A stretch of 43,485 bases of DNA from an uncultured Bacteroidales bacterium (GTDB taxonomy: Bacteria; Bacteroidota; Bacteroidia; Bacteroidales; Bacteroidaceae): assembly GCA_902798615.1 (NCBI GenBank), contig CADBXL010000023.1:1-43485 (forward strand), written 5' to 3'. The translations under genes and the position numbers were made by a program. The notes beneath the pieces are model-generated. The model did no database searches, had not been told where the DNA came from, and saw only the letters and a program-made list of their open reading frames with translations. Position 1 is the stretch's first letter, and each line of letters begins with the position of its first letter. Positions 16,498 through 24,536 of the stretch are shown in pieces.

Positions 16498-16537
16498 AAA
16501 TAATATATATTATATATTTATATAATATATATTATTT
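16498..16537. repeat. 40-bp perfect A/T palindrome
   Basis: Two perfect 19-bp arms made of AATAATATATATTATATA-like sequence around a TT centre, extended by one outer C-G pair. It lies in the 730-base gap 16012-16742. It could extrude as a cruciform; no replication gene suggests an origin. Confidence 0.8.
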
Positions 16538-16566
16538 GGCTTGGGAAACGAAGTATGGAGGTTGAT

Positions 16567-16603
16567 AGGGTGTGTGTATTTTTAGTTAAATATTTACTTT
16601 ACC
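16567..16603 (+). repeat. 37-bp repeat, copy 2 (left boundary of a 3.8-kb segment)
   Basis: Nearly identical, with one or two differences, to the reverse complement of 20334-20370. The pair encloses two orphan genes and a palindromic element. Confidence 0.8.
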
Positions 16604-16704
16604 TTTAACTTTGTTGTCGCATAAGATAATGAGATGAGGTCAGGTACATCTCGCAAAATAAGTTAAATGTTTGACAGAATGAGGAATAATTGAGAAATTA
16701 TCAT

Positions 16705-16712
16705 TACTTTTG
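16705..16712 (+). promoter_or_regulatory. Likely -7 element for the 16743 gene
   Basis: TACTTTTG, a full match to TAnnTTTG, 31 bases before the ATG. The -33 position is weak. Confidence 0.45.
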
Positions 16713-16742
16713 TCTTCTGATAAACCTAAAACATAAAACGAA

Positions 16743-18098
16743 ATGACGCAAGAAGAATATTTTGAGGTAATTGATCTTATGCATCGTTATTGTTCGATGC
16801 TGGATATTTCCAAAACAAAAAAGAGTCTTGACCTGGCAGATTGGGTGAGACAGACATTTAATCTTTGTAACTTGGCTGTGGAAAGCAATCAAATAATTGA
16901 TGTTGACAGGCAATCAATGCAGATGTCATTATATGACATGTTCAAACTACGTAGTCTGTCCGATAAATTGAATGGCATGTTGTCCGAATTATCGGATGTC
17001 ATACCAAGAATGAAGAATGGCACGCTTCCAATAAGAGAAGTGAAATGGCATTATGGGGACGAGGATGATGACGATTATGACGATAGTGGATATTATGAGG
17101 ACTACAATGATGATGGTAGTGGCTTAGATACAAGGGCAATGTTTTTAAATTTCGATGTTTATAGTTTCAATGAAATGAAATTCATTAGTGATAATGACAA
17201 GACGATAGTAAATGAAGCCAAAGATACTGCCAATAGAATTCTTGCAGAATATCGCATTATGCTGGCGAAACTTTCTACCATTGCTGAACGTGCCTATAAA
17301 GACCTTAGTAGGTTTTATGATAGCATAAGCGTTGTTGATAGTGAGATTTCAGAATATCTTACGGATAGATACTACAGTTTTCTGGAAGCAAAAGAAGCAG
17401 ATATAGAGGAAAGACTTGTAGCACGTCTTTACGAAAAATATGTTGACAGTCTTAATGAACAGTTGGAAACACGTCATTGGGCGGCTATGCTGAAGGATTA
17501 CCTGACAATAGAGACTGGTGGTTTGATGAAGAAGATAATCAAGGAATGCTTCAGTTATACTCATGCTATTGATATTTCAGATCCGAGAATCAGTCATTAT
17601 CTATCTAGGATGTGTGAGGACATGAGCGAGATTAATGAGTTCTTCAATTATTTCCTTGAAGTTGCAATACTCCAGTCGAAGGTGAGAAGTGATATTAAGA
17701 TTATCAGAAGACCGAAGACGGAAGAAAAGGTCGAGCCTCTGCCTTCTGAGGTGGTTGATAAAATCCGTGATGATGCCGCGCTGAACAGATTGTTTAGGGA
17801 TACTCTCGGAAGGCTGTTGGAGAAGGTTGGAGCAAGAAAGAAGTGGCAATGGAGTCATGTGAAGAAGGTGCTTGAGGATGATAGGTTTATCGAGGAACTT
17901 GGTCAGAAAGGGTTCGGAGATTTGATTAATGGCATTTTCCCTGATATTGACGCAGAGAAGGTAAGGCAGAGTGTGAAGAATCATCCTATAAAAGATGGAA
18001 AATTCCATTATAGGAAGCTTCCGGAAACTAACGCCTCGCGCCAGTTGTTAATCGACATTGGGGAGGAGTTCGAGGAACTGAGAAAAGCTATGGAATGA
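16743..18098 (+). CDS. Protein of unknown function
   Basis: A 451-residue cytosolic protein; I do not recognise its family. It has no signal peptide or membrane segment. Residues about 104-125 are strongly acidic (DEDDDDYDDSGYYEDYNDD), separating a helical N-terminal domain from a longer helical middle (about 150-330). The C-terminal part (about 345-450) has a compact conserved-looking stretch, KWQWSHVKKVLEDDRFIEEL followed by a GFGDLINGIFPDID segment and a possible basic patch, which might be a binding domain. Codon use is ordinary. It has its own promoter-like element and a terminator at 18211-18250. It sits between 37-bp inverted repeats together with a DUF3987-type gene, suggesting accessory DNA. 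No function is assigned. Confidence 0.8.
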   Translation: MTQEEYFEVIDLMHRYCSMLDISKTKKSLDLADWVRQTFNLCNLAVESNQIIDVDRQSMQMSLYDMFKLRSLSDKLNGMLSELSDVIPRMKNGTLPIREVKWHYGDEDDDDYDDSGYYEDYNDDGSGLDTRAMFLNFDVYSFNEMKFISDNDKTIVNEAKDTANRILAEYRIMLAKLSTIAERAYKDLSRFYDSISVVDSEISEYLTDRYYSFLEAKEADIEERLVARLYEKYVDSLNEQLETRHWAAMLKDYLTIETGGLMKKIIKECFSYTHAIDISDPRISHYLSRMCEDMSEINEFFNYFLEVAILQSKVRSDIKIIRRPKTEEKVEPLPSEVVDKIRDDAALNRLFRDTLGRLLEKVGARKKWQWSHVKKVLEDDRFIEELGQKGFGDLINGIFPDIDAEKVRQSVKNHPIKDGKFHYRKLPETNASRQLLIDIGEEFEELRKAME

Positions 18099-18210
18099 TG
18101 GGTGTCGTTACCTGAGACTTACCTCTCGTTTACCAATTCTTTCCAAAGTTTTACCTCGACTTACCTTTTTTACCAAAAGCTTTAGTAAGTGGATTTTTTT
18201 GTATAATTTC

Positions 18211-18250
18211 GCACTCAGAAACCAAAGGTTGGTTTTCTGGGTGCTTTTCG
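18211..18250 (+). terminator. Terminator after the 16743 gene
   Basis: GCACTCAGAAACCAA (18211-18225) pairs with TTGGTTTTCTGGGTGC (18229-18244) across a 3-base loop, with G-U pairs and one bulge, followed by TTTT. Confidence 0.75.
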
Positions 18251-18303
18251 TATTTGGGCCCATGCGAGAGCGCTGAATAGTTAATAATCATGTTCTGCAA
18301 TGA

Positions 18304-18500
18304 GTCCTGAAAGGGCGACATCTGACAGGGCAGTCCGTGAGGGCTGTTATACATGGTAAATAGTGGTGAAAAGAGGTCTGAAGGACCGACACCTAAAGTC
18401 TTTAAGTGTCGCACTTACAGCGCTCTGTAAATCATGAATCTACATAAATAACAGCCCTTACGGACTGCCCTTTTAGGTATCGGGCTTTCAGCCCTTCCAG
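18304..18500. mobile_element. Palindromic element, second copy without terminal repeats
   Basis: Shares the core of the 308-bp element: GGGCAGTCCGTGAGGGCTGT (left) against ACAGCCCTTACGGACTGCCC (right), and a centre CGACACCTAAAG/CTTTAAGTGTCG lying in the opposite orientation. The AACGTGAGTTCGACGA ends are missing. It lies in the 438-base gap before the DUF3987 gene, whose ATG is 36 bases beyond it. Confidence 0.8.
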
Positions 18501-18536
18501 AACTTGTGGATGTCTAATTCTTAAAATTAAAAATTT

Positions 18537-20267
18537 ATGAAAGAAAATACAAATAGCAATCCTGATTGCAAGCAAGAGGAAGAAAGAAACCTCAGCGTTC
18601 CAGTCTCAGAAAAAGCACAGAAAGAGAATTTGATTGCCTTTGACCTATGCGTAGAGGAGGCAGGGCTTACCCCTAAGCAAATGGATGTTTGGGGCGAGAA
18701 CAACTGGCATAACAATCTTATGGCGGTGCTCTCCATCGGCTTTCCTAAACTGATGTCAAGGGAACAGGCGTTTGCGGTGGTGACAGAGAAGTTGCCTGAC
18801 TATGCGCAAGATGACGACTGCAAGGCACTTGTCAATCATTTCTATGACAATTACAACTCTACGATGTTCCTGTCGCCTGCCATGCGTGAGATCAACGCGA
18901 AGGCTCAGAGGCTTGCACGCAACGAACAGGAGCGCGAGGACGATGAAATGGCTGTACTTTTGCAAGGGTGGGATGCGCCTGTACTGCCTGAGAGGATTCC
19001 GAGGCTTATGGACTTGCTCGTGAGCAATTACGACAAGCGTTTCCGCGAGATGCTGCTCCTCTCCGCATTGCCTGTTCTTTCGGCTCATGCAAGCCATTTC
19101 CGTGCGAGGTATCTGAATGGGCAAATAATCGGTCCACAGACATACGTAAGCGTGATCGGCGGGTCGGGTTCGGGAAAAGGTTGTTGCACGGCCTTGTATA
19201 AGGACATGATTGAGAACACCCTTGCTGCACATGATGCGGAGGAATGGGAAAAGGTGAAGAAGAATCAGGAAGAGCGCGACATGAAAGCCAATGCGAAGGA
19301 TAGGCCACAGAAGTATCACCCTAAGTTGAGGCTTTTCGAGACTACCTCAAAGTCATCCATACTTGAGTTGCAGACAAACCTTGGGAAAAACGGAATGCTG
19401 CTTGGACAGTTCTCGGAGGTGGATGGACTTAGCAAAGCCACGCGTACTGATTATAGCGATATTTCGGTGCTGTTGCGCAAGGGGTGGGACATGGATATGC
19501 ACCGCCAGTACTATATGAGCGAATCAACTTGCAACACGTTTGTGCAGATGTCAATATCATTGCTGATGGCTGGCACGGTGAGGGCTATGCTTGAGCGTAT
19601 GTTTACCGATGAAAACCGAGAAGGCGGTTTGATGCAAAGGTGTATCCCGGTGCTCGTGCCATTGCAGAAGCGTACTTTCCGTCCGCCACGACAGAATTTC
19701 CTAAAAGTGGAGGAGATGGCAGAGCGTGATAGGATGCTGATGTCTCTTTACCAAAAGGATGTGGAGCTTGGCGATGACGTGAAGGTGCTTGGATTGCCGA
19801 AGACTACAAAAGCCATTGGACAATGGTTTGATGAACTTGAATATCGCTACAACGAAGGTATGCTGACCGAAGCAGAAGCTGATTTGTCACATAGATGTGG
19901 CGAGTTTATAATGAGGGCTGCCATTCCGCTTGTTGCTCTTGAGGGCAGGGAAACGCGCGAGATAGTGGATTTCTGCATGTGGGTAGGCAGGTATGCGCAC
20001 TACACCATGTGCCGCCTCTACGGAAAGAGTACGCAGATGAATATTGACGAAGCGGCGCAGATGCTCAATGGCTGTCAGGACAAGAGAAAGACGAACGAAC
20101 CGCTTATGAATCTTCTGAACGACACCTTTACGCTAAAGCAGATTAAGGACTTGAGGGAAAGGAACGGTTTGCATGCCAATGTGCGCCCGCTTCTGACATC
20201 CTACATTAAGAAAGGAAAGATAATGCGATTGGCTAGGGGAATATACCGTAAGATTCCCCAGAAGTAG
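18537..20267 (+). CDS. DUF3987-type P-loop protein (mobile-element primase/helicase-like)
   Basis: A 576-residue cytosolic protein. The P-loop GGSGSGKG (208-215) is followed by a long charged helix and the segment ETTSKSSILELQTNLGKNG, which in this family follow the ATP-binding site. The C-terminal ~60 residues (FTLKQIKDLRERNGLHANVR onward) look like a winged-helix DNA-binding fold. In other Bacteroidetes, DUF3987 proteins occur on integrative elements and are thought to act in replication or mobilisation. Here the usual partners (VirE-N domain, HU-like protein, integrase) are absent. GC content seems a little higher than in the neighbouring 16743 gene, by eye. It follows a palindromic element and ends at a clear terminator. 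The family call is by recognition and its biochemical role is inference. Confidence 0.75.
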   Translation: MKENTNSNPDCKQEEERNLSVPVSEKAQKENLIAFDLCVEEAGLTPKQMDVWGENNWHNNLMAVLSIGFPKLMSREQAFAVVTEKLPDYAQDDDCKALVNHFYDNYNSTMFLSPAMREINAKAQRLARNEQEREDDEMAVLLQGWDAPVLPERIPRLMDLLVSNYDKRFREMLLLSALPVLSAHASHFRARYLNGQIIGPQTYVSVIGGSGSGKGCCTALYKDMIENTLAAHDAEEWEKVKKNQEERDMKANAKDRPQKYHPKLRLFETTSKSSILELQTNLGKNGMLLGQFSEVDGLSKATRTDYSDISVLLRKGWDMDMHRQYYMSESTCNTFVQMSISLLMAGTVRAMLERMFTDENREGGLMQRCIPVLVPLQKRTFRPPRQNFLKVEEMAERDRMLMSLYQKDVELGDDVKVLGLPKTTKAIGQWFDELEYRYNEGMLTEAEADLSHRCGEFIMRAAIPLVALEGRETREIVDFCMWVGRYAHYTMCRLYGKSTQMNIDEAAQMLNGCQDKRKTNEPLMNLLNDTFTLKQIKDLRERNGLHANVRPLLTSYIKKGKIMRLARGIYRKIPQK

Positions 20268-20291
20268 TAATCGTCATGGATGAAAAAAAAT

Positions 20292-20327
20292 GCGAAGCTG
20301 TCGGCATATCCGGCAACTTCGCTTTTA
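20292..20327 (+). terminator. Terminator after the DUF3987-type gene
   Basis: GCGAAGCTGTCGG pairs with CCGGCAACTTCGC around CATAT with two mismatches, followed by TTTTA. Confidence 0.8.
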
Positions 20328-20333
20328 TGGAAT

Positions 20334-20370
20334 GGTAAAGTTAATATTTAACTAAAAATACACACACCCT
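20334..20370 (-). repeat. 37-bp repeat, copy 3 (right boundary of a 3.8-kb segment)
   Basis: Inverted relative to 16567-16603 and 15277-15313. It falls between the convergent DUF3987-type gene and the porin gene. Confidence 0.8.
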
Positions 20371-20383
20371 AAGTAATTCGTAA

Positions 20384-22027
20384 TTAGAATTTATATCCTA
20401 ATGTGATGAGGAACTGGTCGCGGTTGTTGTTAACCTCTACGACAGGTGCTTTGTTAAGGCTTCCATCTACAGAGATAGCCTCGAATGGGTGGAAGTCACC
20501 TTTCTGCATTGAGCGCTGGTAGGCTACGTCGATATTGAAGTCGTCGATGTTGAAGCCTACACCGAGAGTGAAACGGTTGGTTGCCTTCCAGTTTACGAAA
20601 TCAGTTGTTGAGCTGAAATAGCAACCGTCAACATTTATCATTGTGGTTCGCTCAGCCTTGTCCTCATACATCTGTGATACGTAGTTGTAGCCTGCTCGGA
20701 TAGAGAGTTCTGGCATAGGCTTGTACTCGGCACCGAGCTTCAGGGTAGATACTCCGCAGAGGGACTTCTCTGTGTGACTGTTCATTTTCATATCAGATTT
20801 TGATGCGGATGTTGTACTTCCGTCATAATCGTAGTCCACGCCTGTGATGTTACGATTGTCAAGTGAAGAGTAGTCTGCATATTCATAGCTTGCTCCGAGG
20901 GCTATCTCCTTACCAATGGTATAGCCTATGCTTGCACCGAACTTCCAAGGGGTGAAGACCTTGTACTTGTATTCGTCGCTAGTGTAGTAATCGCCTTCAA
21001 AACCGATATTCTGTTTGAGATTCTCGTCGTAGCCATTGTTCAGAATCTTTGTGTCGTTGTATGACTTCAGCTCATACCATGTAGGAGTGGAGACGCTAAG
21101 ACCGATACGCAGCGGACTTGCATCGATAGGGCGAAAGATTATACCTGCCTTGATGTCGTATCCCTGACCTGTGATTTCGCGCTTGTCCACCATGTCGATA
21201 TAGCCGGCAGCATTGCCTTTAATGTCGTTGATGTCCTCGCTATATACTTGGTTGTGCTTGTATTTTACGTCTTTGATACCGAATGTGATGCCCCAGTAGA
21301 TACGGTCGTTGTGGTTGCCGCTTACGTTGAAGTCGTAGTTGCTGATGTAGCCTTTCTGATTGCGTGCGAAGAGGTAGTCATAGCCGTCGTAGTAGTAGGC
21401 ATTTCCATCTTTCGGGTCAACGAGGAAAGCGTTCCACATCAAGTAGTCCACCTGTGAGAAGCATTGTGATGTGACTGGGGATAGCTCAGAGTAATAGCCA
21501 ATTAAGTCATCATCTTCGTTGAAATCAACATAGAAACCGCCATTCCTTGCATCACCTATCATTCCCTTTTGGTAAGCGAGTTTGTTGAGCGATGCACCGT
21601 TCAAAGATGACATGTGGGATAGAATCTGGTTGAAATTGCGCGATTTGTGATAGTTGAATGCGCAGTTTACGAAGTTGCCTCGGGATGTCTCGTTGGCATA
21701 GACAAAACCGATTTGGTCAAAACTCATCGGAGTCTTCTTGCCTGTGATATTGAGCTTGTCGGCTACACTTGTGTCATCGCCCTTGACAGATGTTGCGCCC
21801 ATGGAGATGGTTATGCCACTCTTGCGGAAGAGTCCGATTCCGGCAGGGTTGGTAGAAATGGTTGAGATGTCGGCACCGAGTGCTTCCATTGCTCCGCCCA
21901 TACCCACGTAGCGAGCGGTACCATTGAGATCTTGTGTTGCTATGTTTGCGCTCTCGTAGGTCTCCTGTGCCATTGCTGGGATAGCGAGGAATGTCAAGGC
22001 TGCTGTATATAGAATGTAATGTTTCAT
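20384..22027 (-). CDS. OmpP1/FadL-family outer-membrane protein
   Basis: A 547-residue beta-barrel precursor. The signal peptide MKHYILYTAALTFLAIPAMA is cleaved before QETYES. The following segment, RYVGMGGAMEALGADISTIS then TNPAGIGLF (N60-P-A-G), is the conserved start of the OmpP1/FadL/TodX family, and the protein ends with a phenylalanine (FLITLGYKF), as outer-membrane barrels do. Related proteins carry hydrophobic compounds across the outer membrane; the ligand is unknown. It lies 79 bases downstream of the aromatic-rich protein gene on the same strand. No clear promoter is seen in the gap, so co-transcription is possible. Confidence 0.85.
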   Translation of the reverse strand: MKHYILYTAALTFLAIPAMAQETYESANIATQDLNGTARYVGMGGAMEALGADISTISTNPAGIGLFRKSGITISMGATSVKGDDTSVADKLNITGKKTPMSFDQIGFVYANETSRGNFVNCAFNYHKSRNFNQILSHMSSLNGASLNKLAYQKGMIGDARNGGFYVDFNEDDDLIGYYSELSPVTSQCFSQVDYLMWNAFLVDPKDGNAYYYDGYDYLFARNQKGYISNYDFNVSGNHNDRIYWGITFGIKDVKYKHNQVYSEDINDIKGNAAGYIDMVDKREITGQGYDIKAGIIFRPIDASPLRIGLSVSTPTWYELKSYNDTKILNNGYDENLKQNIGFEGDYYTSDEYKYKVFTPWKFGASIGYTIGKEIALGASYEYADYSSLDNRNITGVDYDYDGSTTSASKSDMKMNSHTEKSLCGVSTLKLGAEYKPMPELSIRAGYNYVSQMYEDKAERTTMINVDGCYFSSTTDFVNWKATNRFTLGVGFNIDDFNIDVAYQRSMQKGDFHPFEAISVDGSLNKAPVVEVNNNRDQFLITLGYKF

Positions 22028-22048
22028 GAGAAATGATATTTGAAAAGT

Positions 22049-22078
22049 TGACTTGCTTTAGCTTGTTGAGCTTTTGCG
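22049..22078 (+). repeat. Degenerate module in the gap between two outer-membrane/secreted protein genes
   Basis: GACTTGCTTTAGCTTGTTGA and onward resembles the sequence that follows AACGTGAGTTCGACGA at 15458-15490, but lacks that end. It may be a relic. Confidence 0.4.
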
Positions 22079-22106
22079 GGAAAAAAATAATTTCTTAATA
22101 TCGAAC

Positions 22107-23231
22107 TTATCTTCTGCCTCCGAAACGGCCACCACCGCCACCACGTGAACCTCCGAAGCTTGAACCGCTGCTGCGATTGCTTGAAGAACTGCTTGATGAG
22201 CTACTTGAAGATGAAGAGTTGCTATAGCTGCGTGTTGATGATGAGCTATATGAATTATTGGATGGACTACTGTATGAAGGATCGCTTCTTCTTGTTGCTC
22301 TTTCTGCTCTATCAGCCATGTTACGCTCTGATCTTATTGCTCTTCTGCGGAATGCGTCAGTCTCAGCACGGTTTTGGGAAGCTATGTTGGATGATACTCC
22401 ACGATAGTCGGCGCGAGCGGCGTGCGTTCCGTGAGTAGGTCGGATGGTTCGGTCAGTTCTTCCGTTTACGGTTCCACCGAGTGTTACAGGCGTGTAGTGG
22501 TGGAAGCTGTGTCCCCAACCATAGTGTCTGCCATAGTAACTGCCATAATATCCTCTATAATAAGGTGAATACCATCCGTAGTAGCCACCGTAGTACCATG
22601 GATCATTCCAGTACCAAGGATCATAAATCCATGATCTGTTCCAGTACCAAGGGTCGTTCCAGAAGAACGGGTCGTAAGCCCAGTATGAGTACCAAGGATC
22701 GTTGTATAGCAACCATGCGCGGCGAGAACCGTAGAAGCCGTCAAAACGGTTCATACGACGTGAATAGTAGTAGTCTTCATCATCATCGTATCTGTCGGTT
22801 GACTTCTTCTTTATGTTTAGGGTGCCTGATATTGTGTCGATATATGCAACGAGGCTGTCAGGGTACTTCCCATCTCCGGCTGTGAACTCTATGATGTCAT
22901 TACCCACGGAGTCGGATACGATGGCGTAGGTTGACGCGAATTTGCCACGGCGGTTGTATTCGTCGTCGCTGATATCACGACCAACGTGATAGACCAGTTT
23001 GCCGTCCTCTGTCTGGGAAATATGCTGTCTGTTCTTGCGCAGCCATTCCTTCTTGAGTTGAAGAGCCCTTGCTTCTTCCTCAGCCTGCCTTTTTTCTTCG
23101 GCAGCCTTGGCCTCTGCTTTCTCCTTGTCTTTTACAGCCTTTGTCTTCGGGGTGAAATAGATATCATCCTGAGCAAAGATAGAGCTGGAAGCAAATGTTG
23201 CTATTGCGAGAAGAGTTAATATTCTTTTCAT
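22107..23231 (-). CDS. Secreted Trp/Tyr-rich protein with Ser-rich and Gly/Arg-rich tail
   Basis: Begins at ATG 23231, just after GGGAGGATACAACA, an acceptable ribosome site; an upstream in-frame extension to 23333 is rejected. About 374 residues. A signal peptide (MKRILTLLAIATFASSSIFA) is followed by a charged helix rich in K, E and A (about 30-62), a small folded-looking part (65-145), then a run dominated by W, Y, D and P (about 153-246, repeating DPWYW), an Arg-rich stretch (255-316), a serine run (320-353) and a Gly/Arg tail (356-374). I do not recognise a family. Composition suggests a disordered or surface-attached matrix-like protein. Upstream of the FadL-like gene and divergent from prmA. 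Confidence 0.8.
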   Translation of the reverse strand: MKRILTLLAIATFASSSIFAQDDIYFTPKTKAVKDKEKAEAKAAEEKRQAEEEARALQLKKEWLRKNRQHISQTEDGKLVYHVGRDISDDEYNRRGKFASTYAIVSDSVGNDIIEFTAGDGKYPDSLVAYIDTISGTLNIKKKSTDRYDDDEDYYYSRRMNRFDGFYGSRRAWLLYNDPWYSYWAYDPFFWNDPWYWNRSWIYDPWYWNDPWYYGGYYGWYSPYYRGYYGSYYGRHYGWGHSFHHYTPVTLGGTVNGRTDRTIRPTHGTHAARADYRGVSSNIASQNRAETDAFRRRAIRSERNMADRAERATRRSDPSYSSPSNNSYSSSSTRSYSNSSSSSSSSSSSSSNRSSGSSFGGSRGGGGGRFGGRR

Positions 23232-23285
23232 TGTTGTATCCTCCCAATTAAAGATGAATTTTCTTGTTTCTTTTGGTTTATGGTG

Positions 23286-23293
23286 CAAATTTA
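23286..23293 (-). promoter_or_regulatory. Likely -7 element for the aromatic-rich protein gene
   Basis: Minus-strand TAAATTTG, 55 bases before the ATG at 23231. A TTTG sits 15 bases further up, closer than usual. Confidence 0.45.
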
Positions 23294-23358
23294 CTTTAAC
23301 TTTTCTAGCAAAGTTACGGAAAATCCCTATCAAATGAGGAGTTTTTCCCTAAATTTAT

Positions 23359-23366
23359 TAATTTTG
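23359..23366 (+). promoter_or_regulatory. Likely -7 element for prmA
   Basis: TAATTTTG, 21 bases before the prmA ATG. No good -33 element is seen. Confidence 0.45.
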
Positions 23367-23386
23367 CAGTCAAAATCAATAAAAAC

Positions 23387-24274
23387 ATGAAATATTTAGT
23401 ATCGCATTTCACAATTCAGTGTTCCGATGGCGAATTTATGCAGCCAGCGCGTGAGATAACTGCTGCCATTGCCGGCGAATGTGGTTATGAGACTTTCCTC
23501 GATACGGATGATGGTATTGATGGCTATGTTCAGGTGGATTTATTCCATGAGCCTTCTGTTAGGGAAGCATTAGAGAATTTCCCGATGGATGGTGTGTCAG
23601 TTTCCTTTGAGACAGAGGAAGTGGAGGATCAGGACTGGAATGAGACTTGGGAACAGGAGGAGGGCTTTGCTCCTATTAATATAGATGGCAGGCTCGTGAT
23701 CTATGATGTTTTGCATCCGGAAGGGCATGATAGCGGAAATGAGAACGTAAATGTGCAGTCGCCTATTAAGATCGGAATCCAAGCGCGAAATGCCTTCGGG
23801 ACAGGCACGCATGAGACTACCCAGATGATTGTGGGTACGTTGCTCGACATGGATCTGAAGGGTAAGAGAGTACTTGATTGCGGCTGTGGTACTGGTATTC
23901 TTGCCATTACAGCCTTGAAATGCGGTGCTGCTGATGCCGTGGCGTATGACATTGACGAATGGAGTGCGGATAATACTCGCCATAATGCCGAAATAAACGG
24001 TGTGGCGGATAGGATAGAGGTGTTTGAGGGAAATGCTCATGTGCTTTCGCATATAAGCGGTGTGTTTGACGTGGTACTTGCCAATATAAATCGTAACATT
24101 CTCCTGAATGATATGCCTGCCTTCCGTGAGGTTATGGCACATGGTGCTACTCTGATCCTCAGTGGTTTCTATGAGGAGGATATCCCTCTGCTCGTGGAAA
24201 AAGCCGAAAGCCTCGGAATCAGCCTCAAGGAGAAGAAAGAGGAAGGGGAGTGGAGGATGCTTGTGTTTAAATAA
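23387..24274 (+). CDS. prmA: Ribosomal protein L11 methyltransferase
   Basis: Uses SAM to methylate ribosomal protein L11. The 295-residue protein has the family pattern FGTGTHETT (GTGTHETT at 138-145), then the SAM-binding loop DCGCGTGILAI (from D164) and NINRNILLND, which takes the place of the usual NILANPL-type motif. The N-terminal ~80 residues form the substrate-recognition domain. It is the only gene between two minus-strand blocks and ends inside the left arm of a large inverted repeat, which probably terminates it. Confidence 0.92.
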   Translation: MKYLVSHFTIQCSDGEFMQPAREITAAIAGECGYETFLDTDDGIDGYVQVDLFHEPSVREALENFPMDGVSVSFETEEVEDQDWNETWEQEEGFAPINIDGRLVIYDVLHPEGHDSGNENVNVQSPIKIGIQARNAFGTGTHETTQMIVGTLLDMDLKGKRVLDCGCGTGILAITALKCGAADAVAYDIDEWSADNTRHNAEINGVADRIEVFEGNAHVLSHISGVFDVVLANINRNILLNDMPAFREVMAHGATLILSGFYEEDIPLLVEKAESLGISLKEKKEEGEWRMLVFK

Positions 24275-24536
24275 ACAACGACCCCTTTCCCGCCCTTCGG
24301 GCACCCTTTCCCCAAGGGGCAAGGGAAAAGTTTCCATTTATTTACTATCGCCTTTTATAAACGCAAAGACGCAAAGACGCAAAGACGCAAAGACACAGAG
24401 TTCTTTTCGAAATCTCAAACGTCTTTGGGTATTTGTTTTTTATATGTTTATTTATCGCTTATAAGGGAGCATTACTATCTTGCTCCCTTGCCCCTTCACG
24501 GGGAAAGGGTGCCCGAAGGGCGGGAAAGGGGTTGTT
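24275..24536. repeat. Large inverted repeat between convergent genes, with a period-8 tandem inside
   Basis: Arms of about 52 bases (24275-24326 and 24484-24536), nearly perfect complements, built around CCCGCCCTTCGGGCACCC. Between them are four exact ACGCAAAG units and one variant (24361-24400). The left arm starts right after the prmA stop codon and the right arm ends at the stop codon of the opposing gene. Probably a two-way terminator, perhaps a mobile palindrome. No gene is seen. Confidence 0.85.

Noticed and set aside
18151-18414. Minus-strand 87-codon open frame
   Set aside because: Runs across a terminator and half of the palindromic element; no ribosome site.
24361-24400. Origin iterons or regulator boxes made of ACGCAAAG units
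   Set aside because: The units lie in the loop of a terminator-like inverted repeat between convergent genes, and a similar one sits at 15334; a repeat element is a simpler reading.
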